Below are positions 48,535-57,719 of a stretch of 64,000 nucleotides of DNA, one piece after another. Where the stretch lies: contig NZ_BBAG01000001.1 in assembly GCF_001311135.1 (NCBI RefSeq), positions 186,001-250,000 of the forward strand. Direction: 5' to 3'. A program made the translations under genes and the position numbers. Origin of the DNA: Secundilactobacillus paracollinoides DSM 15502 = JCM 11969 (GTDB lineage: Bacteria; Bacillota; Bacilli; Lactobacillales; Lactobacillaceae). How positions within the stretch are numbered: the first letter of the stretch is position 1; each line of letters starts with the position of its first letter. The notes beneath the pieces were generated by a model. It was given only the letters and a program-made list of their open reading frames with translations, ran no database searches and was not told where the DNA came from.

Positions 48535-49464
48535 TCAAGACTGGCGTAAAATATCAGCTGTAAACTTTTGTTGGGCTTGCTGGGCAAGAAATTCTAACGG
48601 TCCCGAGAGTTGATGGTTACGGTGATAGGAGGCGCTAAAGTCCACACTGAGCTGCGAGATGGGCAGTTTAAACGCATTTATCGTCGCGCGTTGAGCTGTC
48701 GATAAACGCGTCAACATCGCTGTGGAAACAATTGTGCACCCAAGTCCCTTTAATACGAGATGTAACGCAAATAACAAATTTTCTACCTCGATCAACGGAA
48801 TGGTTTGCACGCCCTGATCTGAAAAATAGTGATCGATCATCTCCTGCATCCGTGACTCACCTATTGACCGAATAAAGGGTTGGCCATTGAGGTGGGTCAA
48901 CACATCAGCAGAAAATGGTCGCCAGAATTTGCCCGGTTGAAAGTCATCAAACGTTGCTGGGATAACTAATGATAGCGCAATCGTGGTCAACGGAAGAGAA
49001 ACAACTTGCGGTTTATGAATCGTTTTTCCGATAAAAAAGTCTAATTGACGGTCAACGAGTTGTTTTTCTGCCTCAGAAGTACTGACTTCGATGATGCGGG
49101 TTCGCATGTTCGGGAACCGGCTGTAGAAGGCTGGTAACGTATCTGGATACCAGGCCATCGCAGCGGGTGGCGTAATGCCAAGCGTGATCGTTTGCGATTC
49201 AGTTTCCTTCAGTTGTGTCATCTCAGTCACCATGGCTTGGTTCAAGTGCTCGGCACTTTTAAGGTAGGTCAATAACCGCTCGCCAGCGTATGTAAGCTGA
49301 ATGGGCCGATGGTCACGATCGACTAATGTAATTTGGTACTGCGCCTCCGCCGTTTTAATGACGCGACTAATATAGGGCTGTGAAACAAACAAAGATTGTG
49401 CAGCTTTCGTCATACTTGAATGTGACTGGATGGCCTCGAGAAAAACAAGCGATCTATTTCCCAC
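48535..49464 (-). CDS. LysR-family transcriptional regulator
   Basis: 309 residues. The N-terminal winged helix-turn-helix is FLEAIQSHSSMTKAAQSLFVSQPYISRVIKTAE, followed by the linker helix and a periplasmic-binding-protein-like effector domain (ESQTITLGITPPAAMAWYP onward). It is divergent from the flavoprotein gene with 197 bases between, the usual arrangement of a LysR activator and its target. A TTCCAA-TTT-TTGGAA palindrome in that region is a candidate site. Ligand not known, perhaps the substrate of the neighbouring reductase. Frame intact. Confidence 0.9.
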   Translation of the reverse strand: MGNRSLVFLEAIQSHSSMTKAAQSLFVSQPYISRVIKTAEAQYQITLVDRDHRPIQLTYAGERLLTYLKSAEHLNQAMVTEMTQLKETESQTITLGITPPAAMAWYPDTLPAFYSRFPNMRTRIIEVSTSEAEKQLVDRQLDFFIGKTIHKPQVVSLPLTTIALSLVIPATFDDFQPGKFWRPFSADVLTHLNGQPFIRSIGESRMQEMIDHYFSDQGVQTIPLIEVENLLFALHLVLKGLGCTIVSTAMLTRLSTAQRATINAFKLPISQLSVDFSASYHRNHQLSGPLEFLAQQAQQKFTADILRQS

Positions 49465-49550
49465 AACAATTCCTCCTATCTATGTTAACTAGTGTCAGTA
49501 TAGGATAAAACCGATTACAAAACAGTAATACTACAAAAATAAAAAGTTAT

Positions 49551-49565
49551 TTCCAATTTTTGGAA
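49551..49565. promoter_or_regulatory. Palindrome in the lysR-flavoprotein intergenic region
   Basis: TTCCAATTTTTGGAA is a perfect inverted repeat of six bases around TTT. TATAGT 19 bases after TTGGAA could be the -10 of the flavoprotein gene, placing the palindrome on its -35. Confidence 0.5.
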
Positions 49566-49661
49566 AGCGGATTCATAATAGGTTTATAGTAATGGTGTGA
49601 TGTGTTCCAAACCATTATTGTGAAAATAAAAACAAGGATTGCTGAAAGGCAGGTTTTAACT

Positions 49662-51194
49662 ATGTTAGCAAAAGCATCACAACTCAATTGGGATCAAACC
49701 TTCGACACCGTAATTTTAGGCTTTGGCGGTGCCGGTGCAACGGCGGCCAGATTTGCCGCAGATGCTGGGGCGTCGGTGCTGTTAACTGATTCAGCACCCA
49801 ATGGACATGAAGGTGGGAATACACGATATTCTGCCCAGCTGATAGGCACCGTTGACACGGCTGAGGCTGGTAAAAAATACTACCAGCGATTGACGTACCC
49901 GATGGCGCTCGATGAGACCATGGTTGACACCTTCGTCGACGGGATGGCCCATATGCGCGACTATGTTAAAAAATATCTCGGCGTTGAACCCGTCAGTGTT
50001 AAAAACGACTTTACAAGTGTGGACGCGCCATTACCTTTGGACAGCGCAGTTCACGAATATCCTGAGTACGAAGGTCAAGAGGCTTATGATTTCACGACGG
50101 TTCACCACGGCCTATTTGACGCGGCACTTTGGAAGAATCTGCGGCAACAGGTTATCTCGCGAACGGATAAGATTACCGTCTGGTTCAGTTCACCGGCCAA
50201 ACACCTGATCCAAGATCCAGATACCAAGGCCATTATTGGTGTTCAAATCGAACGCGATGGTCATCTGTACAACATTCAAGCCAAAAATGGTGTTGTGATG
50301 GCCATGGGTGGGTTTGAAAATGACCCGCAAGCCGTTCAGGATTATCTAGGTGCTGACCATCTTGCACCGCTTGGCAGTCTCTACAATAAGGGTGACGGCA
50401 TCCGGATGGGAGAAGAAGTCGGTGCTGACATGTGGCACATGCAAAATTACGAGGCCTTAGGCTTATTGCATGGCATGGCAGTCGCGGTTCCTGAAGGAGA
50501 ACGCGGCCGACTATTGTTAGCATGGCCAGACATCGCAAACGGCAGCATCATGACGGTTGCTGACGATGGCAGTCGGTACTTTGACGAGACCGAACCGAAT
50601 CGTCATGGGCACATTTACGATCACGGCACTTGGCGCGTACCACGAACGAACGTGCACCCATACCTTGTCTTTGATCAAACACAGTATGATCAAATTCAGA
50701 CTAACGGCAACGTCCCCGTCCCAGATTTTGAACAACAGTTAGTTAAAGCTGATACGCTGACTGACCTTGCGACAAAGATCGGTGCCGATACTGAAATTTT
50801 GGCGAACACCGTCGCCGATTTTAATCACTTTGCTGAAACCGGTCACGACTACGCGTTTAACCGGAAGCCTGACACCATGCGAGCCTTTGACAACGGCCCA
50901 TTTTATGCCCTTAAAATGACCCACGACGTGTTGAATACTCAGGGTGGTCCCCGTCGAAATGCACAAGCTGAGGTGTTGGACACAACTGGCCAACCCATTC
51001 CGCACCTGTATAGTGCCGGCGAACTTGGCGGTATCTGTGCGAACCAGTATCAAGGTGGGGGAAATCTTGCGGAGTGTTTGATTTTTGGAAAGATTGCCGG
51101 TGAAAATGCGGCCCAGGCCAAAGCAGATTCCCAGCCCGCTGCGATGGCTGCTAGCACTGATACCACAACGGGTGCCAGTGCCATAATGGGTTGA
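49662..51194 (+). CDS. FAD-binding reductase of the fumarate/urocanate reductase family
   Basis: Flavoprotein related to the catalytic subunit of soluble fumarate reductase and urocanate reductase. FDTVILGFGGAGATAARFAADAG is the FAD-binding fold, GVVMAMGGFENDP and the C-terminal LYSAGELGGICANQYQGGGNLAECLIFG are family signatures, but the region around NTQGGPRRNAQAEVL differs from true fumarate reductases, so the acceptor is unclear. I use the ATG at the end of GAAAGGCAGG; the longer frame adds 20 unlikely residues. 510 residues, no signal peptide, so cytoplasmic. The next gene, overlapping by four bases, encodes the FMN-bearing electron-transfer domain that is fused in related proteins. Confidence 0.87.
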   Translation: MLAKASQLNWDQTFDTVILGFGGAGATAARFAADAGASVLLTDSAPNGHEGGNTRYSAQLIGTVDTAEAGKKYYQRLTYPMALDETMVDTFVDGMAHMRDYVKKYLGVEPVSVKNDFTSVDAPLPLDSAVHEYPEYEGQEAYDFTTVHHGLFDAALWKNLRQQVISRTDKITVWFSSPAKHLIQDPDTKAIIGVQIERDGHLYNIQAKNGVVMAMGGFENDPQAVQDYLGADHLAPLGSLYNKGDGIRMGEEVGADMWHMQNYEALGLLHGMAVAVPEGERGRLLLAWPDIANGSIMTVADDGSRYFDETEPNRHGHIYDHGTWRVPRTNVHPYLVFDQTQYDQIQTNGNVPVPDFEQQLVKADTLTDLATKIGADTEILANTVADFNHFAETGHDYAFNRKPDTMRAFDNGPFYALKMTHDVLNTQGGPRRNAQAEVLDTTGQPIPHLYSAGELGGICANQYQGGGNLAECLIFGKIAGENAAQAKADSQPAAMAASTDTTTGASAIMG

Positions 51195-51520
51195 GCAGCG
51201 ACTTAAAGCCAGACATTGATTTAAATCAGATTACGCTGAGTGACAACCAATATCTAGGCGTTGATAACGATGGTATTGGTGGCGAAATTGTGGTGCGAAT
51301 CACCTATGCCAACGAAACACTCCAAAATATCGAAATTGTCGCACAAAGTGAAACCGGCGAAGTTGGTGGTCAAGCCGTTAAAAAACTGCCAGACAAAATG
51401 GTTGCTGCCAACACCTATGAGGTTGACGGTATCACCGGCGCATCCGTTTCCAGCCGAGCCATTAAAAACGCGGTTAAGGATGCGATTCAGAAAGCCAAAA
51501 AGGCGCAACCCAGTCTATAA
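51191..51520 (+). CDS. Small FMN-binding-domain protein, partner of the reductase
   Basis: 109-residue stand-alone FMN_bind domain. YEVDGITGASVSSRAI contains the DxxTGAS pattern at which the flavin transferase ApbE attaches FMN through a phosphoester to Ser or Thr, here Ser. In homologues this domain is fused to the reductase; here it is a separate polypeptide whose TTG start overlaps the preceding stop (GGTTGA), with almost no ribosome site of its own, suggesting coupled translation. It should pass electrons to the FAD subunit. No apbE or NADH-dehydrogenase-like donor is nearby. Confidence 0.88.
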   Translation: MSSDLKPDIDLNQITLSDNQYLGVDNDGIGGEIVVRITYANETLQNIEIVAQSETGEVGGQAVKKLPDKMVAANTYEVDGITGASVSSRAIKNAVKDAIQKAKKAQPSL

Positions 51521-51572
51521 AGGACGCGTCACGTCAGTTACAGTTGATTGAAAAATGCAGTAAATAAAAAAT

Positions 51573-51613
51573 TCGTGCAGCCAAGGACCTTCAATGAGCT
51601 GCACGTTTTTTAT
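51573..51613 (+). terminator. Terminator of the reductase operon
   Basis: CGTGCAGC pairs with GCTGCACG around a 17-base loop and a T run follows. Confidence 0.85.
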
Positions 51614-51691
51614 TCTTTTTTTGCGGCATAGTCCCTTATATTGACACGCCATAAGCGTATAATAATGAGGATTGACTAAGAAATTACGGAG

Positions 51692-53040
51692 ATGATTTTC
51701 ATCATAGAGTTGTTTGAAAAGGCCCCGATACCAAAAGCGTACTTTACGCTGGCCTTACCCGTGGTCTTTGGGACTGTGGTTTCCATGATCTATAACCTGA
51801 CGGACACCTTTTTTGTGGCACAAACGCAAAACGCTAATCTGGTTGCCGGCATCACAATTTGTACGCCCTTATTTTCCATGATGATCGCACTTGGCGACAT
51901 GTTTGGACTGGGTGGCAGCTCAGCAATTTCACGACTGCTGGGGCAGCGCAAATATGATGTGGCTGGACGGGTTAACAGTTTTTGCTTCTACGCGGCCTTG
52001 GTGATGGGCGTCATTGTGACGATTTGTCTATTTGTGTTTAAACAACAGGTGCTTGGCCTCCTGGGTGTCTCACAGGAAACTTACCGGTATGCGGCAATTT
52101 ACTACCAGATTATGGCGGCTGCTGGTATTTTGATTATTGTGTCGCTGGTGCCCATTAACACCCTGCGAACGGAAGGCTTAGCCACTCAATCCATGATTGG
52201 AACGGCCTCCGGAACGGTTTTTAAGATTTTCCTTGACCCGCTCTTTATTTTCGGCTTTCACTTGGGCGCAGCTGGGGCCGCCCTCGCAACCGTTGTCGGT
52301 TATTTGATCACGGATTCGATTCTGATTGCCTACACGGTTCGGCGGGCGCGGTACATCCACATTAACCCGCACAAAATGCACATTCCAGGCGCGGAAGTCA
52401 AAGACGTTTTCATGATCGGGATTCCAGCTTCCGTCACTAACTTTATGACAATGCTGGGAACAGCGCTCATGAACAACTTCTTGATCAAATATGGCGCTGA
52501 CAAAGTTGCCGGGTTTGGGATTGCCACCAAAGTTGAAACCATCGTGACGATGGTATTGGTCGGGTTTTGTTTTGGGTCGCAAGCGCTGATCGGCTACAAC
52601 TATGGTGCCCGAAACAAGGAACGCCTCAAAAAGATCATTCAATTTGATATTCTGGTCAACGCCGGCTTTGCGTTCATCATCGCGTTGGGATTGATTGCAA
52701 TTGCCCCGTGGCTATGCGGCTGTTTATGAAGGACCAAAACGTGGTGCACGCAGCCAGCTACATGTTGCGCTGGTTCCTGACCACAACGCCATTTATCGGC
52801 ATTTCGCTAGTCTTTACCACGATGTTTCAGTCGGTTAACCAACCGCTGGACGCGTTTATCATGTCGATTTCACGTCAGGGTTTTATCTTTACCATCGTCA
52901 TCTTCATTGTGGCGTCAGTAATGGGGTACCAAGGCGTGATCGTTTCACAACCCATTGCGGATGTGATCACCGCCTGTATTGGTCTGTTGCTGTACTGGCG
53001 CGAATTCGGGCCACGGGGCAAGGTCATCCAAAACTGGTAG
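51692..53040 (+). CDS. MATE-family multidrug efflux transporter, one frameshift
   Basis: Twelve-helix cation-coupled exporter. LFEKAPIPKAYFTLALPVVFGTVVSMIYNLTD is a typical N-terminus of the DinF/NorM-like group, and GLGGSSAISRLLGQR and FCFGSQALIGYNYGARN are signatures. One G is missing near 52713; restoring it joins IAP with VAMRLFMKDQNVV. About 449 residues repaired. The only ATG sits directly on the GGAG site, so the start is uncertain: a near-cognate ATC or ATA nine to twelve bases after GGAG would fit spacing better. Drug specificity unknown. Confidence 0.88.
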
Positions 53041-53117
53041 CCGGATGAGCATATCCTCCGCATCATTTGACTAAACCATGTACAATGGCCTTATCAATCT
53101 AGATGGAGGCGACGATA

Positions 53118-54041
53118 GTGAAAGCATTTGGATACGAAAAATTTGGTGGCCCCGATGTGTTTCAGGCATTCGAATTACCAGAGCCATCCGTGAAACAGGC
53201 AACGGACGTTAAACTCAAGACCCTCGCCGTTGGTCTTAACAATTTTGAGCGCAGTCAACGGGCCGGCAATTTCGGTGGCGGCCGATTTCCGATCTTCCCA
53301 GGTCGAGACGTCGTTGGCGAAGTGGTGGCCCTTGGCGATGACGTTACCGGGGCTCTCAATTGGCGACGTTGTGATCGGCCAGGGTGGGCCGGCGTATGCT
53401 GAATACGTGGTGGTGCCTGCGCAAGTGGTGGTCAAAAAACCAGCCAACGCGTCAAACGCTGAAGCGGTCACACTTGTCACGCCAGGCATTACTGCGTACA
53501 ACGCTGCAACAGCCTTTACACAGATCAAATCCGGCGACCACGTTTTCATTAATGGCGCGACTGGTGGTGTTGGGGCGTTAGCGGCACAAATTGCGAAAAA
53601 TTTAGGCGCTTACGTTATCGGGACGGGGTCTTCAAAAAATGAAGCCCTGTTAAAGGAATTGCCGTTAGACGAGATCGGTTTATACGATCAGGAAGATATT
53701 GCGGCAAAGTTTGCAAATAGTTCAGACGTTGTGATCAACGCTGCGATGAACGGTAACAACGGAGAATTGCTGGGCGCCGTGGTTAAAGACGGCGGGCGCG
53801 TTGCCTCCGTTGGTGGTGAACTTACGGTTGCGGATAAAGAAATTACGTTTGAACATATCCGGCCGTTACACGCAGATCAAACGCAAACGGCGCTGACTCA
53901 GCTGGCAAAAATGCTGGGTGATGGTACGCTGGCAGCCAAGATCTTTAAGACCTTACCACTGACCCTTGACGGTGTCATTGAAGCCATGAACTGTTGGAAC
54001 AGCACCATGCGCCAGGTCGAATTGTGTTGCTCGCAGATTAA
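53118..54041 (+). CDS. Zinc-free alcohol dehydrogenase-like NADPH:quinone reductase, two frameshifts
   Basis: Medium-chain reductase of the quinone oxidoreductase group. MKAFGYEKFGGPDVF begins the GroES-like domain, FPIFPGRDVVGEVVALGDDV follows, and HVFINGATGGVGALAAQIAKNLGAYV is the nucleotide-binding motif. No zinc ligands are seen. Removing one G near 53355 gives VTGLSIGDVVIGQGGPAY, and adding one A near 53990 gives EAMKLLEQHHAPGRIVLLAD and a stop at 54041, just before the terminator hairpin that would otherwise fall inside the frame. GTG start, eight bases after GGAGG. About 307 residues repaired. Confidence 0.9.
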
Positions 54042-54051
54042 AGTCATTAAA

Positions 54052-54096
54052 AAGCGTGGTGTCTTCGCCTGAAATGGTGAAGACATCACGCTTTTT
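54052..54096. terminator. Bidirectional terminator after the quinone reductase
   Basis: AAAAAGCGTGGTGTCTTC pairs with GAAGACATCACGCTTTTT. It lies between convergent genes and confirms the repaired end of the upstream gene. Confidence 0.92.
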
Positions 54097-54098
54097 GT

Positions 54099-54847
54099 TT
54101 ACCGGCCAGTTAGCAGTGCATCCGCCAGTTGATCAGTGATACCACTGGCGGCCTGTTCCGAGATCTGGGTCAAAAACCCAGTATCTTGAATGGAGAGTTT
54201 GGCCCGGGCTGGACGTTGTTGCCGCCGCTTTAAAATCTCAAAGACTGTCGCACACGTGAGCGCATCGCTGTCAGCCGTGTGCGGGCGCCCTGCGTCGATG
54301 CTGAATAACGCCGCCAAAGATTGGAGCGGCACGCTGTCCTTACCGATCACTTGCTTGACTAGTTGCTCCACATCGTAATACCGCACGCAGTTTTTGGCGA
54401 GGGATTCTGGACAGATCACATCTGGAAAAAAATGGGTCAATTGAATCAGGTCATTGCGCACGCTGTACCCCAATATGGGCAAAAGGTTAGCACTGTCCCT
54501 CAGTTGGTCTTCAGGCCAGCCGAGATTCCGGGCACTCATCTTGGTCCACCAGGAGAGAAAATGCCGGGCAATCGCCTTAATATCCCCATATTTGCGATAG
54601 GTTTTCGGCGTTGTGTCTGCGTATTCCAGTCCCCGGACAAAATCTTCCGGCCGCATATTATCGTAGTAGGCAAACCGGTTAAATCGATTGGGTTGAACTT
54701 TTCCTTGATGGACGTAAACGGCGGCTACCTGCAGAGGAAAGGACTTGCCTGATTTTTGGTGTAGGCAAATTCCAGATCTAATGAAATATAATTGCTGGGG
54801 TAGTGGTTGACCGCTTCTGCTAAAAGCTGATTCTTATTAAAGGTCAC
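54099..54847 (-). CDS. DnaQ-like 3'-5' exonuclease, one frameshift
   Basis: DEDDh exonuclease domain protein. The first motif is ISLDLEFAYT (Asp and Glu), the last HTADSDALTCATVFEIL (His and Asp), and LGYSVRNDLIQL provides the middle Asp region. It resembles stand-alone epsilon-like proteins of lactobacilli. One C is missing near 54740; restored, ASPF joins PLQVAAVYVHQGKV. The GTG eight bases after GGAAG is chosen. About 250 residues repaired. Role in proofreading, repair or RNA trimming cannot be told. A hairpin-forming inverted repeat lies upstream. Confidence 0.83.
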
Positions 54848-54933
54848 CAAACTCACTTCCGCTTCTAAATTAAAAGACTTCAAACAAGTTATTTATACTT
54901 AGTATAGCGTAAAATTTCACCAAAATCAAACAT

Positions 54934-54973
54934 ACGTTCGTGTAAAGAATCAGCGCTATTCTTTACATAACGT
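54934..54973. promoter_or_regulatory. Long inverted repeat between the exonuclease and nudC
   Basis: ACGTTCGTGTAAAGAAT and ATTCTTTACATAACGT are inverted repeats around CAGCGCT, with one extra base on the left. It lies about 30 bases upstream of a minus-strand TATACT box, so it may be an operator for the exonuclease gene. Confidence 0.5.
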
Positions 54974-55115
54974 ACATCAAATCGTTACAAACATGTCCAT
55001 TTTTACGTCTTTCTAGACTGGAAGGCACTACGTCTTTTAATACTGGTAAATAAGGGGTACAGTAGGAGTAATCAACGCACCGACAAAAAATCCGTAATAA
55101 AGGAGCCATCGCCCC

Positions 55116-55961
55116 ATGTTTCAAGAAATTGCACCAGATGTTTTAGACACGCAGTACCTCAACACACCGCTATCAGACGATGCCTACGTCGTGACGATTC
55201 ATCAAAATCAGCTCTTATTAGTTGGTGAAGGCGCCGAAACCCGGCTGCCAACCTACGCTGAAATTAAGACCACTTATGGCCAAAAACTCGCAACATTGCG
55301 CTATTTATTGGCGGTGGGCGACCACCATTTCTTTTACCTGAGCACCGATTTGCCAGAGCTAGGTGACTTTTCGTACCAGTCCATGAACGCCCTGCGGCAC
55401 ACCGCACCTAAGTGGCGGGCCTTCGCATCCGTCACAGCGGGCCACCTCGCTGTTTGGTACGCAAATAACCAGTACTGCGGCCGCTGCGGTCACTTATACG
55501 AACCAGGCGCTGGCGAACGAAAGCTGGTCTGTCCAAACTGTGGGCAGGAACTGTTCCCGCGAATCTCGCCAGCCATCATCGTTGCGGTGAAACGACATGA
55601 TCAGATTTTGTTAACGAAGTATGCCAAAGGGTACGACCGGTTTGCGCTTATTGCCGGTTTTGTGGAGATTGGAGAAACAATCGAGGAAACTGTTCGTCGT
55701 GAGGTCTACGAAGAAACGGGTCTTGAAGTCACCAATCTACAGTACTTTAAAAGTCAGCCGTGGGGCTTTTCCCAATCGATCCTAATGGGCTTCTTTGCTG
55801 ATTTAGCCAACGGGGATACTTATGCAACGGATGATTACAAGTCGGACCCAGACGAGCTGGCTGTTGCCAAATGGTTTAACCGGGACGACATTCCAACCGA
55901 TGATAATAATTTAAGTCTGACGAAAACAATGATCTCCGCGTTTCGTTCAGGCGATATTTAA
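55116..55961 (+). CDS. nudC: NAD(H) pyrophosphatase / RNA decapping hydrolase NudC
   Basis: NUDIX enzyme that cleaves NADH to NMNH and AMP and removes NAD caps from RNA. A zinc ribbon has CGRCG and CPNCG near residues 125-145, followed by FPRISPAIIVAVKR; the NUDIX box is GFVEIGETIEETVRREVYEE with TG next, and SQPWGFSQSILMGFFA is the NudC-specific SQPWPFxxS-like motif. 281 residues, full length. The ATG follows AAAGGAG by ten bases. Transcribed alone, with a terminator behind. Frame intact. Confidence 0.95.
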   Translation: MFQEIAPDVLDTQYLNTPLSDDAYVVTIHQNQLLLVGEGAETRLPTYAEIKTTYGQKLATLRYLLAVGDHHFFYLSTDLPELGDFSYQSMNALRHTAPKWRAFASVTAGHLAVWYANNQYCGRCGHLYEPGAGERKLVCPNCGQELFPRISPAIIVAVKRHDQILLTKYAKGYDRFALIAGFVEIGETIEETVRREVYEETGLEVTNLQYFKSQPWGFSQSILMGFFADLANGDTYATDDYKSDPDELAVAKWFNRDDIPTDDNNLSLTKTMISAFRSGDI

Positions 55962-56005
55962 TAGGTGCGTTGCCTCAAGACAACAGCGTCAGTCATCGCG
56001 CAGAT

Positions 56006-56057
56006 AAAAACACCCATCCAGAATTTTGATTCAAATTCGGGATGGGTGTTTTTATTT
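56006..56057 (+). terminator. Terminator of nudC
   Basis: AAAAACACCCATCC and GAATTTGA pair with TCAAATTC and GGATGGGTGTTTTT. Very strong and symmetric. Confidence 0.9.
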
Positions 56058-56172
56058 TGCAAAAATCCGTCAATAACTCTTTTAATACCGGGGATGAGAC
56101 TGCGGATAACGCAACCGCCGACAAAAATACTCGACACGTCACACATATCGCAGTACAATGTATCTAGAAACA

Positions 56173-56193
56173 ATATATCACACTACGATATAT
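56173..56193. promoter_or_regulatory. Palindrome at the padR promoter
   Basis: ATATATC and GATATAT are inverted around ACACTAC, 15 bases before the padR start and next to TACAATGTAT. It is a likely autoregulatory PadR site. Confidence 0.5.
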
Positions 56194-56208
56194 AGAGAGG
56201 TGATACAC

Positions 56209-56532
56209 ATGCCGATTGAAGATCAACTCCCCATGACGGAGAGTGCGTTCTACATTTTATTATCGCTGCTAACGCCCCGTCACGGGTATGGCATCATTCA
56301 ACACGTTGAAACGATTACGGCCCACCGAATCGTTCTGGGGGCCGGAACCGTTTACGGCACGCTGAAGAAATTCCAAAAAGCCCAGCTCATCGATTTAGTG
56401 GATCAAACCACTGATCGGAAGGTCTATCAAGTTACTGAAACTGGCCGTCAATTACTCTTGGCGGAACGCAACCGGCTAAACGAACTTATCACGAACGCGG
56501 AGGTGCTCGACCATGGAACGCAAACAGATTAA
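56209..56532 (+). CDS. PadR-family transcriptional regulator
   Basis: Winged-helix repressor of the PadR family, 107 residues: the first 80 form the wHTH (SAFYILLSLLTPRHGYGIIQ, then GAGTVYGTLKKFQKAQLIDL), with the wing at DRKVYQVTETG and a short C-terminal dimer helix. The ATG follows GAGAGGTG by seven bases; the longer frame begins inside the palindrome and is rejected. It overlaps the DUF2812 gene by 20 bases. PadR-DUF2812 pairs are widespread in Firmicutes, so the second protein is likely the regulated output or effector. Confidence 0.92.
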   Translation: MPIEDQLPMTESAFYILLSLLTPRHGYGIIQHVETITAHRIVLGAGTVYGTLKKFQKAQLIDLVDQTTDRKVYQVTETGRQLLLAERNRLNELITNAEVLDHGTQTD

Positions 56533-57046
56533 GCTTTTTCCCGTATGGGCGTATCAAAAAGAGGCACAGTACTTGACCAAAATGGCACATGCAGGCTGGA
56601 AATTTACGAACTGGCGACTGGCCCGCTACCACTTTGTCCAAACGGAAACCTTATCCGGAACGATTCAACTCGATTTCCAAGCCAGTGAAGATATTGCAGC
56701 CTACGTGAAGCTGGCCCAGGATGCCGGTTGGCAGCTGATATTCAAACACGAAACGTTAAATGGAGCCTGGCTCTACTTCTACAATTCAGACGTGACTGCC
56801 AAGCTATACACTGATAAGACAAGTAAGATCTCCTTGTTAAATCGGCTCCGCACCCGTTGGACGATTTTTGGCCTTGCGATATTTGTTTTCGAACTGTGGT
56901 TGATTGATCCTTTTTCCGTTTCATTTGTGCAGCAAGCAAAAACGGTTGGCATGATGGTGTTTCTTGCACTTGTTATTTTTGAGATCGGCATCTATATTTG
57001 GAATTTCATTGCGCTCACAGGTCGGATTCGAAGGTTAAAACAGTGA
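56513..57046 (+). CDS. DUF2812 membrane protein
   Basis: 177-residue DUF2812 protein. The soluble N-terminal domain (about residues 1-100) has the characteristic KLFPVWAYQKEAQYLTKMAHAGWKF start and WQLIFKHETLNGAWLYFYN; two transmembrane helices follow at about 116-132 and 142-165. Function is unknown; membership of PadR operons suggests membrane stress sensing or a control role. The start lies inside padR with no strong ribosome site of its own, so translation is probably coupled. It overlaps the convergent TetR gene by 32 bases. Confidence 0.88.
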   Translation: MERKQIKLFPVWAYQKEAQYLTKMAHAGWKFTNWRLARYHFVQTETLSGTIQLDFQASEDIAAYVKLAQDAGWQLIFKHETLNGAWLYFYNSDVTAKLYTDKTSKISLLNRLRTRWTIFGLAIFVFELWLIDPFSVSFVQQAKTVGMMVFLALVIFEIGIYIWNFIALTGRIRRLKQ

Positions 57047-57608
57047 ATGACTGGACAACTATCCTGACGTCAACCCGCGACCTTCCTGCAATCTCAGCCA
57101 TTAACGAAATTGGTGCTTGACGGCCATCTTCGATCCAGTCGATGGTCATGTTGTACAGTCCCGCAGCAACAAAGCTGTTCCAATACCGGGCGTAATCACC
57201 TTCAAAGGGAATCGTTTGGGCGTTGGTCAAATAAAATTGACTCACGAGCTGGGTGAACTGCTGGCTCAAAATAGTTTCAGCACCGCTCTTAATCAACACC
57301 TCAAACAGGGCACTATTATGTGCCACATAGGTAAAGTAGGCCTCGCTGATCACAGCGGGGTCCTTTGTCGGCAGCGCGTTGAGTTCATCGTAGAATGGGT
57401 CAATGTAGTGGTTAATAATCTCGCAACACCGCATCCTTTGAGTCGTAGTTGCGGTAAAAGCCCATCCGCGAAATACCCGCTTTCTTTGCGATGGCACTGA
57501 TCGAGATGGCAGGGTACGGTTGTTCTTTCATCAGTGCAAACAGGGCTAACTGAAGACTTTCTTGACTTAAGGCTTTTTGCTCATGACTATATGGATTTGA
57601 CGTAACAA
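57015..57608 (-). CDS. TetR/AcrR-family regulator, frameshifted
   Basis: The DNA-binding region is SLQLALFALMKEQPYPAISI, SAIAKKAGISRMGFYRNYDS, KDAVL; after a frame change near 57422 it continues as EIINHYIDPFYDEL into the TetR C-terminal domain (about 165 residues). The repaired protein is about 197 residues. The start is also unclear: a TTG close to TAGGAGG fits only if one T is restored near 57602. It is divergent from a short-chain dehydrogenase gene, with two palindromes between them, and so probably represses it. No ligand can be named. Confidence 0.82.
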
Positions 57609-57619
57609 TGACCTCCTAA

Positions 57620-57633
57620 CTGTAACGGTACAG
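57620..57633. promoter_or_regulatory. TetR operator candidate 1
   Basis: CTGTAACGGTACAG, an inverted repeat with the GTAAC element shared by the second site. It overlaps the minus-strand leader just upstream of the tetR ribosome site. Confidence 0.5.
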
Positions 57634-57684
57634 CGCAATTGGCTTGTAATTGACTTGCCTCAAGACTATCATGTTCCCATAGCA

Positions 57685-57698
57685 GTTACAAGTGTAAC
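57685..57698. promoter_or_regulatory. TetR operator candidate 2
   Basis: GTTACAAGTGTAAC is a perfect palindrome of six bases around AG, 22 bases before the SDR start and carrying the same GTAAC word as site 1. Confidence 0.55.
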
Positions 57699-57719
57699 GT
57701 CAAAGGAGACCATAATCTA

